DNA from: Flammula alnicola
Lineage: Eukaryota > Basidiomycota > Agaricomycetes > Agaricales > Strophariaceae
Direction: 5' to 3'
Length of the DNA stretch: 62,896 nt
NCBI GenBank assembly: GCA_015499995.1
Contig: JADNRV010000280.1
Location: 1 to 62,896, forward strand
Shown here: positions 23,431 to 35,142 of the stretch, one piece after another
Layout: each line of letters opens with the position of its first letter
Position numbering within the stretch: position 1 is the stretch's first letter
Notes under the pieces: model-generated
What the model was told of the DNA's origin: nothing
What the model saw: the letters and a program-made list of their open reading frames with translations, nothing else
Databases searched by the model: none
Translations under genes and position numbers: made by a program

Positions 23431-24580
23431 AGAATCATGGATTCTCAAGCAACAAGGCCACTACTTCGGTACGAACACCCCTGATGGACAGACGATAGCA
23501 ACCGGAGGCGATGCAAGGTCAAAGTCTGTCCGGCTTCTGCTTCCTCGCGTTCGCAGAGCATAGTGCCCCCTTCCCTTCTGTGGCCTTCACAAAGCAAGGC
23601 AGCGTCCTCTTCTCCACTTCCCTGGATGGAACTGTCCGAGCTTATGACCTCATTCGGTACCGCAATTTCGCCACCCTCACTTCACCATCTCCTGTGCGAT
23701 TTTCATGTTGCCGTCGATGCATCGGGCGACGTTGTCGTAGCTGGGTCTACAGACTCATTTGAAGTTTTCCTATGGTCAGTACAGACGGGAAAGCTGCTGG
23801 ACGTCATGGCAGGCCACAAAGGCCCTGTCAGTGCCTTCGCCTTTTCGCCCCCTGGCGCCAACCAACTCGCGAGTTAGTCATGGGAGAAGACTGCGAGTAT
23901 GGAATGTGTTCGGCTGTTCTGGTGCGATTGAGCCATTCTTGTTGAATTCCGATGTCTCGCGTTCCCCTCACGGCGAAGAAGTTGCGGCATCGACCCTGGC
24001 TGGCCAGGTAACGTTCTTCGATATCCAGGAGAGCCAGCGGACAAACGTCATTGATGGCCGGAAAGATATGGATATGTCCGGCGGACGAAAGCTCGACGGT
24101 CGTGTTTCGGCTGTGAATAACGCCTCTGGGAAGTCGTACAACAGTCTCGCGTATACCGCGGACGGCGCGTGTCTCCTTACAGGTGGGAACAGCAGATATG
24201 CGGTGCTGTACGACGTCAGGAAGGGCGAGCCGTGGCGCAGGAGACATGTCCATTCGTCGCTTCCGACAAGAAGCACGCACAAAATGTGTCCGTTTCTCGC
24301 CAACAGGACGCGCATGGGCAGCAGCGTCTATGGAAGGTCTACTCTCTCGACGAGACGGTCACATTTGACCCGTTTGACCTCACCATCGACCTCATACCAC
24401 AGTCCGTCCTCGAGGTTCTGGCTGAACGCGAGTATCTCAAAGCGCTGGTCATGACATTCCGTCTGAACGAAAAACCACTTATCAAGCGGGTCTACGAGAG
24501 CATACCACGGGGCGATATTCGACTCATTGCCCGCCAGCTTCCGGTGATGTACGTGCCTCTGCTTCTCTGATTCGTGGACG
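23431..24580 (+). pseudogene. degraded partial copy of PWP2
   Basis: Nucleotide-level copy of the large PWP2 exon, starting opposite about 10902 and running to about 12262. Blocks such as SVAFTKQGSVLFSTSLDGTV, GSTDSFEVFLWSVQTGKLLD, GKSYNSLAYTADGACLL and LVMTFRLNEKPLIKRVYESI are retained but lie in shifting frames. Lesions seen directly: several small indels near the start, a stop where PWP2 has Trp after NQLAS (TTAG in place of TGGG), a 170-bp deletion at the AGGGCGAG junction (about 24229) and a stop after VPLLL. The last 390 bp of PWP2, with the final intron, are missing, but sequence from the downstream flank follows. The intact gene lies 11 kb away on the same strand, so this copy is very unlikely to be functional. 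Confidence 0.93.
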
Positions 24581-24599
24581 AGTAAGTACCCACCTCCAC

Positions 24600-25050
24600 T
24601 CTTGATTTCATGATGGTTAGCCGGGTTTGGCGCTTTTGGTGGACTTGCTGTTTGCCGCTATGACAGTGATGGTGCTCCTGTACCTGAGGCTGTAGTACCT
24701 AAATGTCGAGTCCATTCTGAATCAGCATCTCAAATAGTTCACACCCTCAATGCATCCCATCTGCTCAAGCGTCCTCGAAGTTCATTGTTCTATTCTTGCG
24801 TCACGGGCAAACGACAGACTTCACCTCTTTCGTTCCTGATGCTCGCGTGTGCTCAAATTGATTGCTCCGATGCAGTAGCTTTCTTCCCCCAGTAAGCCGC
24901 AGCTTATCTTCGAATGCGTTGCAACCTTTATGACCTCCAAAGGACAGCTTCTCGGCAACTTTCTGTGGCGGCGGTCGGTTCCATTGAAGTGAACTAAACA
25001 TTGAGCATTCATTTTGAAGCATCGGCGCAATGAAGGAATGCAAACGAACA
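24600..25050. repeat. copy B of the PWP2 downstream flank module
   Basis: Continues the homology of the PWP2 pseudogene into what is the 3' flank of the intact gene (compare 12650-13245), showing that the duplication was genomic rather than through mRNA. It ends in the 3' region of the small minus-strand gene at 25194-25528. Confidence 0.8.
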
Positions 25051-25193
25051 TAAATCAATAGTACAAATTTGCGAAGGTGGACATACAACACAGCTTTCCC
25101 CACAAAAAATCAGAACGTCTGATGAGGTCGTGAACCTTCTCCCTGTTCGCCGGCTACTTAGCTCCACTTCCCGCAGGCCACATCAGGACCAAT

Positions 25194-25528
25194 CTACTGT
25201 GGGGGGTTGTTCATCGCACGAGTTTGGAATTCCTTTACTGTACGAGCAACACATATATCGTTGCAGTCATTTTCTTGGGCAATAGGAGAACTTACTGCTG
25301 TCCCTGCCCTCCTTGCTGACACCCTCGGCCTGGTATCCAACCCAAGAAACCAGGCCTATCAACCCCATCAAGGCTCCGGTGCCATAAAGCTTCAGAATGA
25401 GATGGGGTTAGCTCAAGCTCCAACGATGTAATGGGACTCATTTCACACACCATAGTCCTATCAGACTTTGCGCTCTCGTTCATGAGCTTGTTGGCTCCAA
25501 TATTGCGAAGGATTCTCGAGGCAAACAT
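25194..25528 (-). CDS. small predicted mitochondrial membrane protein, paralogue 1
   Basis: A three-exon gene of 71 codons before the stop, with exons 25451-25528, 25296-25389 and 25194-25237 and all phases closing. The protein begins with a basic amphipathic stretch lacking acids (MFASRILRNIGANKLMN), followed by NESAKSDRTM, one hydrophobic segment (LYGTGALMGLIGLVSWVGYQ) and a charged tail (SIKEFQTRAMNNPPQ). This is the look of a small inner-membrane mitochondrial protein; that is inference and I do not recognise a named family. The paralogue at 26225-26563 has the same intron positions and phases. Introns are 61 and 58 bp with GTGTGT and GTAAGT donors. It lies in tandem, both genes on the minus strand. 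Confidence 0.75.
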
Positions 25529-25580
25529 TGTTCGGTGATAATCTGATGCAGCGTCTGGTGCTGTTTGCGGTGTGTTTCAC

Positions 25581-25612
25581 GTTTATTAAAGTGTGGCGCA
25601 CTGACGTCATGG
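25581..25612 (-). promoter_or_regulatory. upstream element of paralogue 1
   Basis: Contains a T/A-rich TATA-like stretch (TTTAATAAAC on the minus strand) 53-62 bp before the start codon, and next to it the plus-strand block GTGTGGCGC-A-CTGACGTCATGGA. The block recurs upstream of paralogue 2 (26660-26682) with few changes. In this copy it holds a perfect CRE/ATF-type TGACGTCA. Confidence 0.5.
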
Positions 25613-25723
25613 ACTAAGTATTCCAGCTCGATCATCAATGGCATATAGAACGCCCATAATGATATAGAGGCAATTTGGACACACTGCCTTGCTTGTGGAC
25701 CGTTCGTTCCAGTTGCTTATTGA

Positions 25724-26060
25724 TGCCAGTGGTCTTTGGAAGTCCGAATCAGCATCTCAAATATTTCACGCCCTCACTTGCAGCACATCGCTTCAAGTTC
25801 ATGCAACAATGGGTGTAATGCGAGCGTCTCAATGAACCTCGGAGTGTGTCCTTGCATCGAAGGCTAACGGCCAGCTTTCATCTCCCTCGTTCCTGCTCGC
25901 GCGTGCCCCAATTAATCACTCCAACGCATTACCTGTCTTCTCGCATGCGCTGCAACCTTTATCACCTCCGAAGGACAACTTCTCGGCAACTTTCCGCGGC
26001 GGCGGTCTGTTCCACTGAATTGAACTTAACATTGAGCATTCATTTTGAAGCAATGAACGC
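25724..26060. repeat. copy C of the flank module
   Basis: Third copy of the PWP2 3' flank sequence (CTTTGGAAGTCCGAATCAGC, CTTCTCGGCAACTTTCCGCG, GAGCATTCATTTTGAAGCAA). No PWP2 coding remnant precedes it. It runs into the 3' end of paralogue 2, in the same arrangement as copy B. Confidence 0.75.
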
Positions 26061-26224
26061 AATGAGTATATGCAAATGAAGATAAACTATTAGTACAAGT
26101 TTGCTCAGGTAGAAATACAACGCAGTTTTCCATAAAGAGGAACAGAACGTATGATGAGGTGGTCAAACTCCTCATGTTCGAGGGCTTCACAGCCCCACTC
26201 CCCGCAGGCCATATCAATAGAAAT

Positions 26225-26563
26225 CTACTTCGGGGGGTTGTTCGCCGCCCGAGCTTCGAATTCCTTTACTGTACGAGAAACACTTATATCACTTCAGGTC
26301 ATTTCCTTATGCAGTGGGAGGACTTACTGCTTTCCCTACCAGCCTTGCTGGTACCCTCAGCCTGGTATCCAACCCAATAGACCAAGCCTGTCAACCCCGC
26401 CAAGGCTCCCGCGCCATAAAGCTTCAGAATGAAATCGGTTTAGCTCGAGCTCCAAAGATGTGATGGGAGTTTCACATACCATGGTTCTATCAGACTTTGT
26501 GCTCTCGTTCATGAGCCTGTTGCCTGTGGCTCCAATGTTGCGAAGGATTCTTGAGGCAAACAT
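26225..26563 (-). CDS. small predicted mitochondrial membrane protein, paralogue 2
   Basis: A three-exon gene of 73 residues with exons 26480-26563, 26328-26421 and 26225-26268. Introns are 58 and 59 bp with GTATGT and GTAAGT donors. The layout matches paralogue 1: a basic N terminus (MFASRILRNIGATGNRLMNE), one TM (LYGAGALAGLTGLVYWVGYQ), then EGTSKAGRESIKEFEARAAN and NPPK. Both copies keep frame, start, stop and all splice sites, and most differences in the second half are substitutions that preserve hydrophobicity or charge, so both may be expressed. A TATATATATA stretch lies about 88 bp upstream of the start on the minus strand. Function unknown. Confidence 0.78.
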
Positions 26564-26647
26564 TGTCGATTATAATCAAATACAGTTGGTCTAGTGCTGT
26601 TCGTGCGGTCGTGAATGTCGATGTGCAAGGTGTCTGGCAAGCAGGTT

Positions 26648-26682
26648 TGTATATATATAGTGTGGCGCGCTGATGTCATGGA
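26648..26682 (-). promoter_or_regulatory. TATA-rich core promoter and shared motif, paralogue 2
   Basis: TATATATATA (26650-26659) followed by the motif GTGTGGCGC-G-CTGATGTCATGGA shared with paralogue 1. Here the CRE-like core is TGATGTCA rather than TGACGTCA. Confidence 0.5.
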
Positions 26683-29600
26683 TTTGACTATTCTGGCTTT
26701 TGGTTCGAGAACTCAGGAATGTATTGGCCTAGAAATTTGAGCGGAACTTTCTATTCTTTCCTTCTCGGAACTTGCAATATGTAGAATGATAATACCCAGG
26801 GGTTGTTTCAGTTTCCGAGACGCGGCGCCAAGCGCGCCAAAAGTGTCCACGTGCTCTAATTACCTTCCCACGTGATGTTCCCACCCAATTGAGCTGAGTC
26901 GACAAGTTCCAACTCAAAGTCTCAAACCACTCGAGCTTCGTACCACAACACATCCTCACTGAAATGTCGATCCACCGCCTCCAATCTCCAATCGAGGGAT
27001 ATTAAGCTAGGTTTCTCGTTCAGTAGGCTTCATCCGCACATTTGGAAGGGGCTGCTCTTCGTCCTCCGACGTTCTACGGACAACCTACTCCCACAAAATG
27101 AGAATAGCTCATCCGACCCGCGTCGTCCAATCCAAGAGAAAACCCAAAATCTGGTGCCATCGCGTCACAACCACGAGCTGAATAACATTACTTTTGCATA
27201 CGTCATGCCGAGGCTATGGAAACACTCTCCGTTCTTTTCTCTCGGCCTGGTGGACTCACTTCCTTGACGCTCGTGAGATCTGCATCGACACGAGAAACAA
27301 CCGAAGTGAGCTGCTGTGAGGCTTATGTCCGACTCGATAACATACACGATATTTCATTTCCGAATAACCGCGTGCTTATTGTCTACGTGCGGCTAAAGGT
27401 GTCAGCTGTCTATCTGTGTCTATTCTTCCCCGTCTGGCGGCTTGGACATCCCATTCTCAGACACACATATCCGAATTCTCAAAAACGACCCTTTCAAAGA
27501 TTCATTGCCAAGTAATTATAACGTCAAGGGTTCGGGTACCCCACGATGTCAGTCCTTGTTCGTAGAAGACCTCTATGACTTTACTTTGTCGCCCATCGGT
27601 TGACCCTTGGCTGGGAAACGGAAAATGGAAAAATCTTTGTCGACTTCGTGATGCCCTATCTCCACGAAATGCTCCTTCCTTCTCCCCCAAGATCTCGTAA
27701 TCTCCGTTCCCCGACATATCTTATCATGCAATTCGGGATAAAAAAAAACACGAATTTCTCAAATTTAACTGGCGGAAAGAATGTCACGTTTTCATGAATT
27801 CCTCTAACGCCGCTCCTGGATGTACTATGTACCAACCATATTCTACCACGGCGCAAATGTCGGAACCGATCTGCGCTTAAACCCTTTCTTTCGTTGTCGA
27901 CATGCCGTCTTCCACTGTGGTTTCTTCTTACTGAAATTGTAAGTGCTCTGGACCAGTTGTCACTGCTACCTGAGTTCACGCGAAGCTATTCGAATGTCAA
28001 TTTTATCCTAGCGAGAGCCGGCTCAGTTCATCAGCCAGATCGTCTAAAGCGAGTCGTGAGTCGGGTAAGCGCGATCTCAAGCTCAGCCACGGGCATCATG
28101 ATCACTGAATGGAGTGGGCAAGCAAGTCTACTTTTAGGTGCCAATAATGTAAAAGTCGGTTATTTCAAGCTTGCCTACGGTTGATGCAGTGCTAATGAGC
28201 TCATTGGATCACGCAGAACTCGCATTCCGTGACGGATGTCCCAATTGATAGTTGAATCGCCTTTGTCCATCAGATATGGTTTACGGAACATACCCTGATC
28301 TGTCGAAAACATAGGAAAACATATCAGTTCTTCCAACTTCCGTCGCCGCAGCCAGTGATCGTCGGTGAGAAAACTTTGGATCAACGGCGTATCGACACAG
28401 CCCACCATGCACACGACACTCATAGATCGGCCAATATCATAGATCAGCCAATTCGCTGGCCATGAACATGGTCGTGGTGGGTTCTTTGTCAAAACTTTGT
28501 TCCGCCGAGGTGATTCGAACTACTTATGTGTAGATCCCGACACCATATCTGTTGGTCCTCCTCTCTATGCCTCGTTGTTCAAGCCCGACTCCCATGATCC
28601 CGTTGTGCTTCTCGCCTATCTCTGTCCCACGTTGTCCGTCTCTTACCTTCAGTGAGAACATACGCTGACAAATATATACTCATTTTGCCGTAAGTTCGGG
28701 AATCAGCCTGTGTTCTCTGCTTCTGCTGCATCGGATTCGACGATGTATGTGAATTTGTTGCTCCGTTCAAGACATACATGGTTTCCCGTCTATCATGCAT
28801 CAAATCAACCTGACAATTCCTGCCGGCGTCGAGCGTGGGGGGGTGAGGTAATCTATGCCTGTGCCATGGACTCGGGACCCTGATCGCAGCTCGCGCTCAG
28901 CGAGAAGACTGACGATCTCAGAGAAGAGAAGGTCGTCTTTCCTTGAATATTATTAACTCCTTGACATTCAAGTTCTTTCTGATGTTCCGCCATTACACCC
29001 ATGTGGCAGCTCGGGATCGCCGCTCCTTTTGTGCGAAGAATCAGAACCGATTTCATTAATTTTTACGGACTTGTCTGAGTTTATCCGGAATTCAGCCCAG
29101 TAGAAATGAGCTCAAAGTTCAGTTCAGAATCAGTTCGTTATCTAAATTAATCTTTATATCTTGCATATGATTCAGATATATATTCCAATCATATCGAAAT
29201 GTCACATTTTCACTGAAGGGAGGTGGATGATCACAAGGTCCTATTTAACGCCAACTTTTAGGAAACCCACGAGCGGGGGTGGCGATCAATGTAATCGAGC
29301 GAAAGCCCTCAAGTGCAGTTCTGCTATCATCTAATCTAATCGTACTTAATGTTGATCTAATCTCATCTGGTCAAGTCTGTAAGCGCCCATGCCAAGAGAT
29401 ACCAAGCATGCGACACGACGAACCGACGATGACTGGCACGCCATTGCCTCAATGATCCTTCGAGCTCCATGCATCCACTCAGCGGCGTTCCAGAAACTCG
29501 TCAGCGACCTCGATAACGAGCGACTCAATCCAGCGAACACCCAATCGTTCTTTCTCCAGCTATAGGCGCCAACGCGAGCCTGTCTTCGGTTCCGAAACTC

Positions 29601-32600
29601 TAACCGACCTGCGAAACGGCCCAAACCTGCCCAAACGCACAAACGAGTCTAGCTCCTTTTATGCTACTGGTTGCCAGAAACGTATGAAATTCGAAATTTG
29701 CTTTTCGTTGCCTCGCAACGACCGAGGCAACGACTAAGTATGCATTTTAATTTAATCATATGATTGACTGCTTAATAGATTCTCTTTCAATTCCACCCGG
29801 GCTCCTCTTATCCAGTATGAGGGCAGCCTCTTGCAGCCCCAGTAATGTACAACGACGAGAACTTGGATTCGGATGGCCTTGAATAATCCTAATATACAAC
29901 ATGCCACACCACTCTGAATAGCAGATCTGTCATGTCCAGTAATGTGCACTATAAGCTAGCAATTTCTGGTGGGACAGCAACGGGAAAAATCGGTGGCTTT
30001 CTCAACGGATGCTATGTAAGTGTCATTTCAGCATTTTTACTGCCCAATCTATTGATGCCGCCTTTGACGCTTCGCTTTTTTCTGGTCTTCGATGTGAACT
30101 TGATCAACTTTACACAGGGAGGTCCTGCCTCGGTCCGAGTTAACATAGCGATAGCTCATCGATCCATGTGCATGAATCCTCGGCTCTCGCCGCAGTGCGA
30201 AATTGAGCGATTGGACGCTTGAATGTTGATGGTCAAATATTTTCTTTTCTCAGATGCCTTGATGCGTTCAAACTCCAGTACTTACAGTGCTTACTTATGT
30301 TTTGCGTTTATTTATTTTTAGGTCGAGCAAAAACATACGGGCTGCGTGCTCGCCGCGGAGAACGTTTGCTTGATAGAATTCCATTTTTCTCGACATGTCA
30401 ACCTAAAGGTAGTCTAGTCAGAATGGAGCTTCTCTTCTAATTCTCCCCATAATCGTTTCCAACAAAATTAGGAATGCGACTCCCCGCATCCGCACGGTAG
30501 CCAAGGTATGCACGAGTCATTAATGTCAGTGTACATATGCCTATAACCAGCTAGTCCGCGAACACAAACGCTCGAAGACGCGGAGGTGAAGCGTGCTACG
30601 TCGTCGCTGTGGCGTATCGCCAGCCCCCGACGCGCGCTTAGACTCCTTAGGGGAAATTATTCGTTCAATGAACCCCCCCTCTCTACCGCCCATGCTCTGA
30701 TCTTATCAACAACATGCATCCCATGGATATACGCCCATCTCCACGGCGCTCTGGCTCTGGATAGATCCACGTGTTGTACTACTGGACGGATATATACACT
30801 TCCGAATGGCGCGTCCAATGCCGAGCCACCTAATACGCCCTGCGGCCATCCGCGACTCGCTCACTATATCCTGTATGTCGTTCGGAGACAATCGATATCA
30901 AGTGAAGAACCGTCCAACGCGAGTCGAACTTGAGCTTGAACTTGAACTGGGTAGTAATTTCTTCCATCGATAATCCGTGGAGATACTTACGCGCAATTGC
31001 TCTGATCGCTGGATCTACCTCTTTCCGGAGGATGGCGACCTCCCACCTTATCCAGCACATGCCTCCGAGATTACTTATGCATTGCCATAATGGCCGGGTG
31101 TCTTTAATTTCTCACAACCCGTGGTCGAAACCCGACGTGCGTAGATCACCAAAAAAATCTTTCCACAGACACAGAGATAGACTGAGATTAAAATCCACTG
31201 TTTATCATAAGGACTAGCATGGATTACGTAATTCCGGGTATTTATCCAAATCCACCCTATTTGCCGGATGTGGATGGATGTGGATAAAAACGCTCGGGTA
31301 CCCGCGGATTTTGTGGATAAACTGCCTTAAAGTTCTCTGTAGCCGTTGTACGCATCCCCTATCGCTACGTGAATTTATTGGCATATTATCAGAGGTCCTT
31401 AAGTCATATATACTAATTCTTATGCACACTGGATGCGGACTGAGAGTCCTAGACGCTGAATATCTTTTGCAGGCAGCCGAAAACCTGGTTTGATGGCCGT
31501 TGAACAGGACTGGCGTCCCTGAGTAAATGATGATACTAATGTGTGACATCATGGGTACGAATTGTTAACCAAATAACCGATTTGTTATTCTTAGGCCGGG
31601 AATTAATTTATTCCCTACGTCTCGAGGTGACGATTTTTGGGATATTTTTCAGGTGGAATATAAAGCTACAAGGCATCTGTACTCCATCGGACAGTAATCT
31701 TGCGAATTTATCGAATTGGATCCAAGTGGATGAATCCAATCCGTATAGATTTTATCCATATCCGATAAAATTCCAGGTTTACCCACGATCTGGATTTGGA
31801 TAAGGCACGGCCACGTCCATGCCAGTCCTTAGTTTATCAATGGCCAATTCCGGCATCACTCTCCGCGAGGCTTCCGTGGGATGGGAGATACGATTTCGTT
31901 CGGAACTACACATCTGGTTCCTGAATGTGTTCGCGATTTGTGACCATCACAATGAGTTGAGCTGCCTCGTTCCCTTCTCTGCCAACGAATGAATAAGACA
32001 AGGCGGTGTGCGATGCGTCGTGTTTTGCGCGTGCGGACGTTCTATCCAGAGTTTCAATGTGCAATACTTAGGCTATTTTTGGGGGCTCAAAGACAGATAA
32101 TCAAAGTGCACTGATTGGATCCTGGAAAGCTTGAGATAAGTACATAGACCATACAGCCTTACAGGCAGCTTGGAAGCAAATAATACCTCGTCATCGATCG
32201 TGGAGGCTACCATCATCAGCGATCACACGAAGTGCCAAACATCCCATCAGCGTCTATGCGAAATTCCCGGACTCCGGGGAGTGTGGGGGCGTTCAAGTGC
32301 GTCGATCGTGGTCCTGTCACTGTTCAGCCTGAATCCACCTAAGTATGTAGTACCCATGACCATTGTTGGCCAAGAACCGTCAGTGTCAAAAGATCTGCAA
32401 AGCTGAAAGGGTGCTGTCGTGGAGTTCATTTCGTCTAACTTACCGAGGACGGTCATGATGATCATGATCCTTCCCCTTCACTCCCATGACGCGCTCGCCT
32501 TTGTCTATTACGTCTATTGTCCACGTCGAACTGGGAATTTGCCGTGCGCGCGTGCACTCTCAATCAACTTCTCCGCTCTTCTCCACCGCAAGAGGCGGTG

Positions 32601-35142
32601 CGCACGAAGCTATCCATCATCCGGGCGCAAGTCAATGTGCTGCGCGTACTCGCCTAACAATTCGTACGCAGGCATCAGATGCACACGAAGCAGAAAGAAA
32701 GGGAAAAAAATCTGGGGTGCTGATCTTGTTTTCTGTCTTCTCCATGTCCGAGATACTGTGAAGTACCCTCCTGATCACATAATTGTACCCGTACAACTTG
32801 TACTTACAGGACCTCCAAAGCAGCTCGAACTTGAATAAATAAGTTGTCTGGCGAAGAGTCCAAAACTCCGAAAAGACGAGGATAATGCGAGGAATAAGAG
32901 ACGCCGGTGACCCACAATCTCCTCCTTAGAGGCTACCTAGATGCTATGAGGTTATCACCCCGGATTCAACAGGAATAGCGTCAAAATCACGCCGACGGAG
33001 CCCCTTTTGACCTTGACCCACATTGAGTTGACCGCTGACATATCAGCGATGTTCTTCGGGGCTTTATGCAAGCTTCATGAATCATGCTTTCAAAATTCAG
33101 ACTTCCGTGACCGCAGCTTGTCGGGGACACCCGGTGCTCGTTACTGCTAATTATAAGTCAATCTACAGGGAGAGCGATGAGAAAGCGGGTTTAACATACC
33201 TAGCCTAAGTATTTTAAACCGCGCGAGCATTGAGAACCCATGCTTCGCGAGTGAGTTCAGCTTGAAGGGTGTATTAAAATAAGTGTATCGGTACCAATTC
33301 CCTCTGAGGCCTGAGCTCAGCCAGTCAGCCAGTCAACATGTCAGTCAAGAAGTTTAGGCCGTCTTGATTAATCGTCCTCTCTGCGCATACCGCGGTCCAT
33401 TGCAGATGACTGCACAGCCCAGCGAGCACGCCATAATCCATCGGGAGTACTTTGAAGGGAGTGCTACGGAAGTTTTCAACCCGGTGTGCTTTGCCTTGAG
33501 AAAAAATATTCAAAATATGTACATATCGGTGGAAATTGGCCTCGCTAGTCGCCTCTGACTCGGCGGTCAGAACTTCAGAACTTGAGAATTCGTCAAGTTC
33601 GACGGCGAACCTGCATGTGCGCGCCCATATGTACTAATTCTCCCTCGGGAAACATTCTTGTGAACAAAAACATGGTTCGCGGACGTCCACGAATTTGTTG
33701 ATGGTGTCGCCGATGCCCGCAAGGCGACACTTCGGTTCCGCTCTTTCAACGAAGTTTTAAAACATTCAGCCGATGACAATCAAGCAAACGTTGAACGACG
33801 TGTTACATACAGCTGTATTGGAGAAAGTTCTGTCTGACCTGTCTTTCGGAATTCCTTTCTGTCTTTTTGTCCATCTGTCCGGATCCATCTATGTCTCTCG
33901 AGCCTGCCAAGCGATCCCTAATACCTGAGTTCATTTACTAAGGAAACCTAAATGAACTTTTAGTAGTTCACATGAATTCAAAATTCAATTACCATGCAAA
34001 CAGTACATATGATATCCGCCCGTCATAGCAACGACAGTGCGCTAGAAGAGTCAGAGTCAACTAGTCACTGAACCTAAGCCCAGGCTCAGGCACTAATAAG
34101 CGAATCGAACTCCCTGCCAGGGACGAGCTCCTCCCGAGTTGACCGTACACCAAGCTGAGCTTGTGACCATCGATACTCTGAACGTTAATAATGGTCCCAC
34201 TCAATGGTCGATTCGTCGGACGTGCCATCCCACACGCGCGAGGCCTGATTAAAAATGACGCGGGTGTGACGTCACCTCGACGTCACTTCATTTACCCCGT
34301 TTGCCGAGAAGCCGAGTTATTGTACCCCAATTTTAACTTTTACAGCAGATATCGATCGTGTCGACATAGCCTTTAAGATGAACTCCAAACGCGTCCACGA
34401 AGAGATGAAGATGGGCAGAGGAAAAGACTTGCAATAAATTATAGTAAAAACGACATCGTGTGCAGAGTAGCTACTATTAAGATGAATTGTTCTACCAGCC
34501 TGCGTTGAGTAACATCGCGGTTCCCTAAAGATCCCACCAATAAAATAAAAAAGAAAAATCAATCAAGACTTGAGCATGGAGAGGTAAATGCGTGTGTGAT
34601 GGAATGCAAGGCAGACATGTATCAAGATGCTAAACAGACAGACAGAGGGTCCGCGTTCGAGTCCGCGTTTTGAGGTGTCCGTGTCGATGCCAACCAACAA
34701 AAATAAATCAAGGAGGGGCGCCGGGGTCGTACATGGAAGTGAAAGGAGAGCGATCCGCCTGGGGCTTCCGTCCATCTATCCACTATACGTTTGGCGGCCG
34801 TGGGTGTGGGTGCACAATTGCAATTACGTTCCCAATCCACCAGCGAGGCTGGCGGCGGGGTGTGCTAGGGTAAAGGCAGGTCGGGTCGATATCTAGGTAG
34901 CAGAATCGCGCTCGAGTCTTGGAGACAATCATCTGTAGACACCCGGAATGGCGGTCAACACATCCGACGGACTCCGGTGCGCGTTGACGACGAGAAGTGA
35001 TGTCGGTTGTGCCCATAAATAGTGTAGTGAGGTTGGTGCGGGTGTTGAGGTAACAACGTGAGGCGGAAAGAGGGGGGTAATAGGTGTGTGAATGGCATGG
35101 CACGTCACACATTCGTGTGCGTCGTGTGCGTGAGCGCTCAGG
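26683..35142. other. 8.5 kb gene-poor decayed region
   Basis: No complete gene could be supported. Open frames are short, without conserved motifs, and mostly mutual shadows. Pieces that look once-coding: plus strand 29388-29640 (DDDWHAIASMILRAPCIHSA and LVSDLDNERLNPANTQSFFL, then an in-frame stop), minus strand 30850-31060 (VDPAIRAIARKYLHGLSMEE) and plus strand 29932-30016 (YKLAISGGTATGKIGGFLNG with a GTAAGT donor). The mixture of stops and coding-like stretches suggests old transposon or gene debris. No LTR pair, reverse transcriptase, integrase or transposase motif was recognised. Confidence 0.4.
31242..31803. mobile_element. possible MITE-like element with short inverted ends
   Basis: The ends are inverted copies of TTATCCAAATCCA (31242-31254 and 31791-31803), and both end regions are full of GGAT/ATCC words (GGATGTGGATGGATGTGGAT on the left, ATCCATATCCGATAAAAT on the right). 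There is no open frame and no clear target-site duplication. Chance similarity of low-complexity ATCC words is possible. Confidence 0.3.

Noticed and set aside
33900..34000. Inverted AGTTCATTT / AATGAACTT around 33925-33960
   Set aside because: Short and AT-rich, no target duplication or internal structure; likely chance.
34640..34680. GTTCGAGTCC resembling a tRNA T-loop
   Set aside because: No acceptor stem, D-arm or anticodon arm can be folded around it.
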